From positions 134,420,125-134,484,124 of the forward strand of contig NC_133897.1 in NCBI RefSeq assembly GCF_964199755.1: DNA of 64,000 bases. The letters are read 5' to 3'. Source of the DNA: Larus michahellis. Lineage: Eukaryota; Chordata; Aves; Charadriiformes; Laridae. The notes under the pieces are model-generated. The model did no database searches and had not been told where the DNA came from. It worked only from the letters and a program-made list of their open reading frames with translations. Numbering within the stretch: position 1 is the stretch's first letter; every line of letters starts with the position of its first letter. Shown piece by piece: positions 12,301 through 24,322 of this stretch. The position numbers were made by a program, and so were the translations under genes.

Positions 12301-15247
12301 TTTTTGAAATCTTGGAAGCAAAAGGATCAAGTTTTAGAAGTGCTTTTGGTATGATTTAATTACATACTTTTGACTATGCTGAATATATTCCAGAAGCACA
12401 GTTTTAGACATTTGTTTTTTCTGGTCTTGACTGCATACACAGGATCCACTCCTGAATACCTAGCTCATGTATAATTCCTGATAAAAACATCTACTTGAGC
12501 AGTTGCAGGACTGGACCTAGCTTTCATTCCAGTACAGCACATGTAAGAACTGCAGTCCAGGATCACTTCATTCATCATGAATTGCTACGTAGCAAATTAT
12601 GCAAAATTGCCTGAGTATATTTTTCTGTTTTTCTAAAATTTTGAAGCCATTTCAGACTTATTACCCATTCACCACAGTAAGGGGAGGGTTGTTTTTGAGA
12701 TCTGGAGTCAGTCTCCAACAGTTGTGGAATTTCAAAACAACCTAAGGAGTCTTAAGATGAAGTTACTCCCCTGTGCACCCGAAAGGGGTCTGACTCTTCG
12801 TATCACTGGAAAATGAAGATTGTTCAGGGAGATAGCTTTGCAAGTAATCTATTTTTTATATTTTATACTAACTGCAGAATTCTGAATCAAAGTTTTAATT
12901 CCTTTTCAATGATGAAACCAAATGTACACATTTAAAAGATGTTCACAGAGTAATCAGAACAATTTTTGAGGAAATAGTCACATTAATCCAAATCTAGGGT
13001 GGGGGGAATAATATATCGCACAAATTGCAAAGTTAGTTCATTCAGGAAAGCTGTTTACAGGGGAAGCATATAACGTAAAGAATGTAACATGGTGTAGGAA
13101 GTTATTGCACTATAGAATTTATATAAAATACACTTTTTTAAAATGAAAACACAAAAAGGCCTTTTAATGTTTCATTGTATAGAACACAGGAGCCTCTGTG
13201 CTAATGCAGCAATCTAATGCACTGTGTCCTCACTTCAAAATTGGTCTCAAAATTCGAACATTAGTGATGTTAGAGAGGTGACATCTGATCTAACACTAGA
13301 GCAACTGACTTGAGCTTTTTAGCACAATATTACGCAACCAGAAGTGTGTACAGAAAATTGTATTTTTGCCTATAACATACATAAATCAAAATGACACCTG
13401 GCTTCTTGAGTCTTTTCCTAACAGGTAGCATTGGGCAACATATTTTTATTCCTCAAAAAACAACTAGTTCTTTTAAAAGTAGGTCTCTTCCACAACACGT
13501 AGACTGAGCTTCTGTTTCCTTAGGACTATTTGAAACAAAGTTCACCTTCAAATTATTTAACTAACTCAGTCAATCTCATCTCTCAACCACAGTCCAGTAC
13601 AAAAGCCAGTTGTCTTTTTCAAGCCCTATTGCAAATACAGTCAGCCTGGTAAAAACATCCAGGGCCTACCTGACTGTTTTATTCATTCATATAATTTTTG
13701 AACCATTTGGAGAAAGAATAAAGTTTAACATTTTGATCACGCAAAAAATCTTTTAAAAGCAAAAAAAAATGCAAGAAATACTTTTTTTCAAAGTAGCCAG
13801 CACAGATCAAGCAAGAAATGCAAATACAGCAAAGGGGGAAGAAAGGCAGAAAACTGTAAGTAAACAAGGCATATTTTAATATACTATATAAACCAGAGAT
13901 ATAATAAAACATATATAAAATTGTCCTTGTTCACCCTTGGTAAAAACGCCAGTAGCAAAAGATTTCATTGCAATCCTACCCCATCTTAATTTTTATCCTA
14001 GAACGACCAGGTCTCTACTGAGGTTTTCAGTGATGTTATTACCCACTTCCTTACATACACATGTGATCAGTGATAATTTTTCAGAAGACTTTCCTGAAAA
14101 AGAAGACACTATGTGTTTTTATCTTTGTTGATCTTTGAAATTCTTCCCATTGCCCTTCAAAGACCAACCCTCTCTTCTTCTTGGGAACAGTTAGAAGTCA
14201 ACCGACCAAACGAGATGATAGGTGTGTCTTGTTTATCAGGAAAGCATTTTGGTAGTCTGGTGCAAATGGCTAAATTGACTCTATTGCATTTGAACCAAGG
14301 AGCAAGAACTGAGTGTCATTTCTCTCTGTTATTGTTGCAGCTATACTGTTTCACAGCCTCACATATTTTCTAGTTTTAAAATGCTCCAACTCCTCTCATG
14401 TCCCCCTCAACCTGCAAGATGTTTCAGTGCTTTTGCAAGAGCTTTTGTAAAAGCAGTTGACTGCTAAATGCTACTGAGAGCCATCAGTGTAAGTGTGAAT
14501 ATTTGTCTCTTGTTCAATAAGTTTTTATTACTTAGTGGTACTCAGTTTAAATTCCAGCTGAAATGCTTTCATACTCTAAACCAGATCAAGTGTTCTGGGA
14601 GCCAAATCCTTTGCAGCTACTCTATCAGTTTCCTTCATGAAGAAAGGTTAGGTGACTGGCAGGTAGAGACAAAATTGTTTGCATCGTGTGATGGTTTCTT
14701 GTTCAGTCATCATACACTATGTGACATCTGCAGGTGGAGTAACATACTTGTCTTTGCATTTGTTCTGGTGCAGGTTTAAATAATATTTTTTGGAAATGTT
14801 GTGTTACGATATTTGAGAAGTATTAACCTTTAGTGCAATGGACATTTCTTCCAAAACAGCAGTGATACCTTATAATCCTATATTATTAATTGCTATTTAA
14901 TCCTCTTTTATGACACCTAACACAGATCCAGATGGATCCCATTGTTGAACAAGGAAGTAGCATACAAATATTATTGCTCTTTTTAATTAAAAATAGCTAA
15001 GGAACATGCCATTAGCTAACATTTAATTCAAAAAGATAAGATTATTCTAATTATACCTATAAGCCAAACAGAATGGTGACATGTTGTTACCTTAGACACT
15101 GACTGTAGTTCTGTGGTTAACGTAAACCCTGAATCTAAGAGCAGTCTGGGTAATTAATTTCATTAGGGTAAAATTTACCTCAAATAAGAATTTAAATACA
15201 TATTTAACATCAGTAGGAGTAATGTACACTTCTAAACCTGGAAGTCC
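9301..15247. other. KCNB2 distal 3'UTR or intergenic, no gene seen
   Basis: AT-rich sequence with homopolymer A and T runs (for example around 9940-9955, 10630 and 10660). No recognisable gene, CR1 or LTR. Open frames are short with no homology I recognise. A long KCNB2 3'UTR may extend some way into this stretch. Confidence 0.5.
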
Positions 15248-15588
15248 ATGGCTATGTTTACACTGGCATCTTCGTGGAAATCAGGACAGCTCTCTTGACC
15301 TGAATCTCTCGGCTATCCCTGCTTCTCGTGCTTTGGTTCACATCATAGAGCAATCCTGGACCATGCAAACTGGGTTACTTTTAGACAAAGCTGAACCAGA
15401 AAACTCGTTCCGTCAGAGTACCTCTTGTGCTGCAACCAGTACGAAGCACTCAGGCCTTGGTACCAGACTAGAGCTAGTCCAAAATAGTACCCCTGATACA
15501 CTTAGTGTAAATTGTCAGCACAAACTGTTTCCCTCAACAAATCTGCTTCTGTTGTGTTGTACTACTTGCTAATGTAGACATAGACCAT
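15248..15588. mobile_element. Candidate MITE (nonautonomous DNA transposon) with ~20-bp terminal inverted repeats
   Basis: The left end at 15248 (ATGG-CTATGTTTACACTGGC) and the reverse complement of the right end at 15588 (ATGGTCTATGTCTACATTAG) match with a few substitutions and a one-base gap, bounding about 341 bp. The CTATGTCTACACTG terminus resembles a MITE family I associate with turtles and other archosauromorphs. No clear target-site duplication is visible, so the element is old or the ends are slightly off. A 116-codon open frame crossing it has no protein features and is not treated as a gene. Confidence 0.5.
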
Positions 15589-18500
15589 CTCTACCATGGT
15601 TGTTACCTCCAGTCCATGTAGTCTTGGCTAAATCCCTTACTAAAGCAAATGCCATTGTCATCATTGGTATTGCATAAAAAGAGCAATATTTAGGCAAAGA
15701 TGAAATTGTCTCCAGTGTGTTCTCCAACTTAACCGAAGTGGAATCATGTAAACAACAAATTCCTGATAGCCCTTGGATAGTTGTGGTTTGCAGTTTTGAC
15801 CACACTCTTAAACCTTGCATATTTCTATAGTCAATTTACTCTAAAGTTGGTGTTACATTTAGTTAAGACAGTACAGACAGCACTAGATCCACACTCTCTC
15901 CAAAATAGTTAAATCGGTGGAATGATTAAACTGTCTGCAAGTAGCCCTATTTCACTTAACAGTAACTCTTAGTTTATACTGGTATGAATAAAAGCAAATG
16001 GCTGTGCAAATGGCTAAGCAGTGATGGAGGAGCAGAAGCCCAGCTTGAGTATTTTGTGCTGATCTACCATGTCTAGATATCTTTCCATTTAGATCATCAG
16101 TTGAAATTTATTTAAATTTGGGGGTGAGTAGGGTTTTGATTGTGTGCTTAGTTGCTCTGATGTCTAGGATATATTTTGTAAAAGGTAATGCAAGAAATAA
16201 AAAGTATATTCCTTATCTTACATTTTTAACAATTTCAAGGCGAAGGATATATGTCTTATACTGATATTTTCGCTCAAAGTTTTGCTCAGATAGCATCTCT
16301 CAGTGGAGGTTCAGAATACAAAACATTTATGCCTGTTCTTGAAGTCCTTAAGCAGAACACCAATGGGAATTCTGCCTGTATAGAACTGAAGGATGGAGCA
16401 ATATATTATAGCTTTAGGCAAAAGGAACAGTTTCTAACATGTATTACAAAATTAAGAAAAAAGCACTGTTGGGGACATTCATGGGTACTTCTGCTAGGAT
16501 GCAGAGTTCTGGATTTATACCTCTAAATTTTCAAAGAGTTATGCAGAGTTTTACCTATATAACTCTTTAAAAAGTCAAAGGAGCCATGCTGACAAGCTGA
16601 AACATGGAGGGATTACTGTACAAAGAACCTAAGAGTTGAATACATAGCCTATTGCTTTAAGATCACTGTAAATATCAACTAAGAATATGTACTAATTCAT
16701 GTTCATAAGTTATTACTGTGTTAGTTTCATAGATATGGTAGCATGACTATTATTAGTTTTATTGAGTTTAATGAACTTTACTTTGTATTCCTCTGTGAAT
16801 GCTCTGAATGCTGCAAACAAAAAAAAAGCACAACAGTATTTTTTCAAGTTCTCTTGGCGCGATAGCAGTGTCTTCACTATTGTTCAATTTTACAGAATTA
16901 GCACCATTTCATCATAAATTGCTATATTAACAACATATCTTTCTTTAAAAGAAGTGTCACTAGGAGATAAAAGCATCTGTGATAAGTCTTGTCTAATCTC
17001 ATTCATCTGCCTTTACAAAATGCCCCAGACATTTTATGGGAGAATATGCTGCTTTTGCTTCATGCATTGTTTGTATTTGGGGGTGGGGCAGGGGAATAAT
17101 AGGGCATTTTGCAATGGTAATTGCATCAAACATGCTTTTTTTTCATTATTATTGTATTTGTTAGAAACATCTTGATTTAATTTCTTTTTGTAGGTAAGTC
17201 TGTTTGACAATAGCTTTATTTTTTCAGCTAACCATCTGATTCCAGTAGACTAATAACTTCTCACATTTAGTGGTATTCGTATCAATGTCTCCATATCAGC
17301 TGCATTTTAACTTCATAAAAAAGAAAATGTTATTATTATTTTTGTCATACTAGATTTTGCCGATCAACTAAATATTTCTACACCAATCTACATATTAATA
17401 TGCATGTTGTAGTCTGTACAATTGTTCAACATCAAAATATCTGTTTAATTTATGTCAAATGTCTGTAAAATAAATGCATTGTTCTCCATTTCAGTCTGAT
17501 AGAATAAGCAGGATAGTAAATAAATGTGTAAACGAATCATCTGTGTCTCATTTCAGTTCTCTGCATGAAACCACTTTACATTGAACATTGCATATATACC
17601 AAAACAATAATCCATAGTGTCTTTAGATTTCATTACTTGACAATATTATACAGGGATCTCTGGCAGACAGTGTGTACAGAAATAAATCATTTGGCTATGC
17701 AAATAAAGTCAGAATCCATTATTTTAAAAAAAAAAAGAATTAAATACAGTGCTTCTAAGCCTTTTTTTCCCTATTTGTTCAGCATTACTGCTAATTACTA
17801 CTCACACTATCATAGATACAAGACCTCAAATGACTTTACAAGGGTGAGTAAACGTTACTGCCTGCAGGATTGAAAGCAGAAGCATGGAAAGTTTTAGCAG
17901 CCTTTTCTGGGATAGTGAAACCTAGGTAATTCAGCCTAATATTCAGAGGTGGTGGATAAACCGATTTCTTGTTCAATTTACTAGTAAGCAACAACCTAGC
18001 TTGGACCCCAGCACCTTTTTGCCTGAAGTGAATCAATTTTTTTATAGCTCAAAAACTGTGAAAGAAAATGTAAGTTGTACTGGGAATTATTTTTCTATTT
18101 CAAGATGAGTCACGGAAATAACTAATTTTTTTTACAGGTAAAGTTTTGCTGCAAATGCGACTATAATAGAGCATCTCTACCATTCAGAAAATAAGGAATA
18201 TGATTTTCTAATCTTCAAAATATAAAGCTGGTTTTTAATTTCTGCATCTGAACGGTACTACAATGAAATAGAAATGGAGGACCAAACTCGGCCCTCTGGT
18301 GAACATACTGATTATAGTTATTATGACAGAGCTCAGGGGCATGCTTTAGCTTCACAACTGCATTGTGCTACACATACCTCAAGACCCAGTTCGCTGCACT
18401 GCAGAACTCCCCTTTCAGCTTTTAAGTTAAGGGTTCCCTCTCTGAATATGGAGCACTGTACATAAATCTAAATTGGTTCCATTTTCCTATTCTACCACAA

Positions 18501-21500
18501 ACACATTCCCAGTCTTCTCTTTCCTTAAAAACAAAACCCACATCTTTCATATTGTTTCTCCCAGTTTTTTCTTCTTGGCATTTATCTGAATAATTGCATT
18601 TCAAATAAAGGATTTTGAGTTTTATATATTTTTCAATGGGGTTTGCAGCCCACAGTCTATCCATAGTACCCAAAAGTATCTCCAAAACTGCAGTTCTAGA
18701 TGCACGTTCCAGCTGCCCCGTTGTTCCACCCTGCAGCAAGACCTGGGCCTTGTGTAAGTCCTCTGACCCTCCAAATTCTGACTGCACAGAAAGGAGACTA
18801 GGTCACGCTGGAGAAACAGAGTGGGAGCATTTACCGATAATCGCCGAGTCTGGAAAGTCAAGGGACCGGGATACACTGCCGTAGTTTGAACACAGCTAAA
18901 AATCTCCAGTCATGCCATGAGATTAGGAGATCTTTCTGTTCTAGCTATTAAGTCTTTTCCCATTTTCTGCTCTCCCTCTATTCTTTCTCATGGAGCTTAT
19001 TGCAAAGAAAATCTAGCACCCCAGCACCTCATCCCAACTCCAGCCTAAGAAAGGAATGGACTTGATGCTATCAAGAAAATGAGATACAGTAAATCTTCAC
19101 TATTTTAGCTGACCTGCAGCTGAACACAAATGCAGCTAGAAGGCAGGCAAACTATTTTATGCAAAGCTGCAAGTGTACTATGTGATTGGGATTAGGTCCT
19201 AAAGAAAGAAATATTCTTGGCAGACCAGGAACACAGGAGGTCATAGAGATCATACTGACAAAATACTGAGATGTAAGTAGGTTTGCATAAAAGTACCTCC
19301 CTCTAATCTATTCAGAGGAAAACACCAACAATTTCTAATGTAACTATTAGGAAAGAAAACAACCTAAACAGTCAAGATATCATTAAACCTTAATTTACTG
19401 TATAGGTTTAAATCATGTTTCTGCTGACTCTCTGAATGCAAATTTTCATTGAATGTAGAAAAAAATGAATCAAAAGTTGACTAACATTTGTTCAGACCAT
19501 TTTTTGGTCTGTTGAAACCCATATCCATTCTTCTATATTAAAGAAAGATAAAAATCGGGGCAGGGAGCAGGGGGTGGAATTTAGACTATATTGTATTATG
19601 TAGTGGGTTGGGTGTTTTTCAAAGGTTTCAGAATACCTCACAGACCACAGGCCTCAATTGCCTGCATAAGAAAATAGTGCAAGTGTCTACAAAAAAATTC
19701 ATTACTTATCTGTGGTGACAGCAAGCCATTTTCCAGGCCCTGGTCTTCTGAAAAGAGTCTGCATACTTAACTCTAAACTGTGGCTTTCTCCAAATGAAAT
19801 ACCAACTTTTAACGGTTATATTCAAGACCGGTTGTTAATCGAGCTGACTCAATTTTAGCCTGTCAGCCAATAAACTTTCCCCCACTAAAACGACTCAAAT
19901 TACCTTTTAAACTGCACTTTCAGTACTTACAGGTTTTCATCCAAGCACTGAAATACCAGCAGACAATCTATGGGCACCACAGAATCCACAGCTGAAATCA
20001 CCTTCATAAATAGGCATTGAATTTTCAAATCAGTCTCATGTAAGCTGCCACCTTTCAATATTCCAACACTGTTTTCTCCTCAGTCGTACACTGAAATGAT
20101 ACCAGAATCACAAAACATAAAGTTACTTTCTCTTCATCAGTTCATGATAAGAACACTAAACAAAATCATAACTGCATTTTGCAAGAAACACAGAAGGTTT
20201 TACTCATATTTTTATTCTGCGCTGGAACAAAAGATGGGAACTTTGACACTGTCACTGAAAACCCATACATCAGACATAAAAGGCTATCCTCAATTTATGC
20301 CCTTCCTTCAAGGGTTTACCTGGCTGTTGGCTGGGATTGGAAGGGACTGAGCCTATTCCTTTGCCCTCATGGATTACCTAAGGGGACATGACCCTCCCTT
20401 GGGTCCTGTAATGTCTGCAGCATGGTTTCTCAACCAGAGGGAAGCACAGCCTGACCTCCAGCAGAGACCTGGCATTTGGGCATTTTCAAATGCTTGCTTT
20501 TAAAACCAGACTGAATTCTACTCAGTCGTCCCAAAGCCATCATCTACAGATAACCAGCATTATACAAGAAGCACTGATTGACCTGAAACCCAATCATGAC
20601 GACTCAGTATCTAAAAACTATATGTGACTTACCAACACCAGGACTTTTTACGTTTTGTCATTATGTGTTAATAAAATCCTACTATTTAACAAGGCACTAC
20701 GAGCCAATGAAGACTAAGTACTTGCTTTAATGGAAGTTTTGTGTACCTAAGTGGTTCAAAGTTGAACTCCACATTTACAAAATTCTTTCTTTTCAGCTTT
20801 TTGGGAAGAAGTACTGCACAAACAAGAAGACTACATACTCCCTGTGAAAATATACAATAATTGCATTATTGGCTCATGGTAATGAATTTATCAGAGGACT
20901 TTCACTGTTTAGACACCCAAAGTTACTTATGCTTGATACAGTGAAAAATACACACTATTAATCATATGACAAGAAAAAAAACAGTCTGCAGTTTTATTAG
21001 CCAACAACATCAAAGGGCCCAGAGGGAACAAGAGTTTACCCAAAGCTGCTAACTTGGCTTAAAACTACAAACTGACATTGTCTTAATGAGGATTTTATCC
21101 GGCATTAGTTGCTACAGGTGAACTAAGATGTAGTTAAGCACGTATTTTCTTCTCCCTAATGAAGACATGACCACAAGAAGCAAGGCCAGAGAGACAAAAA
21201 TATGTGTTAATGACCAATGTGCCTTCAAGTGCATTAATCTGTTTCTTAAAAAACATTTAATCATGTTGAACTACAGTATCTATAATATACATCTTATTTG
21301 CAGAAAGTAAAGACCAAACATGAACAGCACAGCAAGGAATAAATTTTTTAATTATACTAAATAATCATGATTTGTTTTGTTATTTCTCACTCTCCTTCCT
21401 CACGTTTTCTACAGATTATCAAACTTCCCACAGTGCAATCAGCACAGCAACAATTTATTGTTAATCTCTACTAAATTACCATTTAGGTATTCCTACTGCA

Positions 21501-24279
21501 AAAAAAATCAGGTTGAGTTACGTTATCACTCACTTATTTCAACTACTAATTAAACTAGTTTTACTTCACAAAAGAAATCTATTTTTATGATTTGCTCTCT
21601 TATGTTGCAGTTTTCAAATTGTAATTTGCAGTTATTCTTCAGAATCTCTTCCCATGTCAATTCGTTTTTACTAGATGGCAAGAGATGAGCTGTCAACTGT
21701 AAAGTAAGTATCAGTACAGTATCCATATCCATGCTATTAAAGTTAAAAAAGCTTCTTAAGAGATTATTGCAATTTAGTGCATTCATTAAGGAAAAGGGTT
21801 CAAAGTGAACTTTACTGCGATTAGACCGTGGATAATCCACAGTGAAAAGAGCCACTATGAATGCCTCAACTGCAGGAAATGTTTCTACCTTACTAAACAC
21901 TAAGGCATCCAACCAAAAAACACAGATCCATAAAGAACTAAAATTCATTAGCTCATCCACTCAAGGAACTGCCTGTATTTACCGCCTTTTCCATTTTAAT
22001 CTTTTATTGTTGATGGTTTAATGATTTTTTAAAATATATAAAAAAGCAGGCCTGATTGTACCAAAAATAAAAGAACTGTGTCTTCAGTTCTCCAGTCCCT
22101 CACTAGGATGCTATATGATAGAAACATCTTGTTTTTGTGACTCATCTTCCAGTGGCAAGTCTGATGACCACTTGAGCAAGTGACTCCACGTACATACACA
22201 AACTGTGTGTGACTCCACCGCCACACACACAGAGCACACGTGGAATTTGGCACTGTTTTAGCACCATAATCTGCAAACCAAAACCATGCAATACCTCGCC
22301 TATGTGCTATGATATAGCTGCTATCCAAAGAGATTTCTCAGTTCACCAAGGCATAGCAGAAGGGAGGATCTCACAGTTCTCACAGCTCTAATCCATAGTT
22401 GAACAAAAAGGAATTGTATACCAGGACATCATTTTCCATGCTTACAGAAAAATGGAAGTGTTAACACCTGCACATCGCTGTGATTGCTATGAGGCTTATA
22501 TACCTGGCAGTAAATTAAAGCATATGTAGATTAGAACAATTTCATTCTGGCATGAAATGTTCCATCTCCAAAACAAGCAGTTTCTTATGGCAGCAACAGT
22601 AGAACTACTGCTTTAATTATTACCTACTCTTGGTGGCCTGACACACTTCCCCCCTTCCTTCTCATCAGGACCACATAAGCAATCCCTGTTTAACAACTTC
22701 AAGCAAGTTCCCCAAGTATTTTTACCTTAATAAGGACTGGAGAAAATCTCTATTTTTTTCCATGAGATATTTCAAAACTAAATTGAAAGCTACCCGCATT
22801 TTGGGGAAGGACAAAATAAGATTTCCAGTAATAAAAAGAAATAAAGAGCTTAATACATAAAAAAAAAAATCAATTCTATAGTGTTAAATAGTAACAGAAG
22901 AGAGTAGCTATTGTTTTTCATGTCTAAGCCCTCCTTCTCGCCCATGAAAATGAATAAAGAAAAAACAAATTTAAAGAGGCACCACTGCATAAATATGCAG
23001 CTATCTCTGCCTTCTGTGAGCAAAGTTTCACTTCAGTATTTCCCCACAGTTAGCAAGGAAAGTGATTTTTGGATAATCAGCATGTCTTGTTCTCCTTGGA
23101 ATTTCTAATCGTGACTTCTGCAGAATTAAATCACAGGGACTGTCAGCAATGTATCCAGAGCTCTGAATGAATAAAACTGTAATTCCAGGAGTGTATTAAT
23201 GTTGCAAATTAATTTGACATTCATTGTGATATATCTGACGGCAAACTACTTTGTTACTGTGCATTTGTTCATAGGTACTGCCTGTCACAATAGCTATTTA
23301 AAACAGCGTTAAAAATCTAATGAAGTCTACCAACCTCCCACTTTTAAATTTCAAACAACAGTACATGATTCCCCTTTCATTTGGAAGCTTGGGTTGATAA
23401 CAGTACCAGATTCAGTTTCACTCACTCAACTGAATCTCAAATTTCTGGTTTTCTGGTATTAACTACAACTCATCTTCTCTGTCACTTTTACACATATACA
23501 AGTAAGTATTTCTCTTTTTAATATTTTCACAATATTTAAAGTCGTTGCAAGTCCGTTCTCTTTCTCCCAGTCTGCTAAACACATACAACGTTCAGCTAAT
23601 CAGTAGAGCCAGAGAATCAAATTTCCAAGACCTTTTTTTCACACTGGGAACTGTTTCAAAGGTGTTAGTTCCTAGTGCCTGGCACACTAAGCAAAATAAA
23701 TAAACACATAAATAAATTATCACTTCTAAACAAGCAAAGCTTCCGAAAATCATTTCATGGAAATATAGTTACCTAAGCTGAAACTGTGTATCTCAAAGAT
23801 AATTTCACAGCAAACAGTGCCAAATGTCAGTCATTACTCACTATACCAGAGATACCAGTATCTGGCCAGCGACTCAGGGATTCACTCTGCACATCTTTAT
23901 CAGGCAATCTTCATTTACATAAAACATAATCCATAAAGATCATTTACATCCATTAAAGCATGTAAACATCACAGATTTGTTTAACTGATTTAAATGCCTT
24001 GGTATTAGCCAAGGAGAATTCCATATAACTTCATCAGGAGTGTGGCATATGGGCTGTAAGAGCACGTCCCTGGTTAAAACAAGAGACAGCAAGTAAAGTC
24101 AAAGCATGAGAAGTATTTGCTTCTGGTAGTAAGACGGACTTGGACTACGGTCAGTGCTATACAGCATGCCAAGCTGCGATTCTTCTTGCTAAGGGGAGTC
24201 TTATGCACTGTGGTAAAACATTGGTTTGACATTCAGAGATGAGAATGTGCCAATGGACATCGCTGGTGATGATGTAGTC
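15589..24279. other. Intergenic, no confirmed gene
   Basis: AT-rich sequence. Three stretches read somewhat like protein but cannot be identified: 16230-16526 on + (about 98 codons), 20797-20878 on + (exon-like, with good acceptor and donor), and 21550-21948 on - (132 codons from an ATG). They lie on different strands and do not join into one gene. No CR1 or LTR was recognised. A MIR-like stretch near 23670 was judged too short to call. Confidence 0.5.
21550..21948 (-). other. Unidentified 132-codon open frame, coding status doubtful
   Basis: A frame open from an ATG at 21948 to a TAA at 21550 in very AT-rich DNA. An upstream in-frame TGA lies at 21961-21963. The translation has a mixed, protein-like composition (tryptophans, cysteines, charged residues; for example SKVETFPAVEAF and SKNELTWEEILKNN). 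A donor-like GAA|GTAAAA lies near its end and an acceptor-like TTTTAG near its start, but there is no convincing polypyrimidine tract. I recognise no family. An open frame of this length is not clearly beyond chance in 64 kb read on both strands. It could be a chance frame, a decayed retrocopy or a lone exon. Confidence 0.15.
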
Positions 24280-24322
24280 AGCTACATTTATTAAAGACTC
24301 TGTTTGAGTCTTTAATGTAGCT
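24280..24322. repeat. Inverted repeat / hairpin
   Basis: The left arm 24280-24300 and right arm 24306-24322 form a 17-bp perfect stem (AGCTACATTAAAGACTC and its complement) with a 4-nt bulge (TTAT) in the left arm and a 5-nt loop (TGTTT). Similarity stops at the arm ends. It could be a tiny MITE relic or a hairpin RNA source. Nothing here shows that it is transcribed. Confidence 0.75.

Noticed and set aside
15222-15572. 116-codon open frame on +
   Set aside because: It runs across the candidate MITE, has no domain features and ends within the element's right part.
23670-23715. MIR-like phrase GTGCCTGGCACACTAAGC
   Set aside because: Too short, with no supporting upstream MIR core. Chance match possible.
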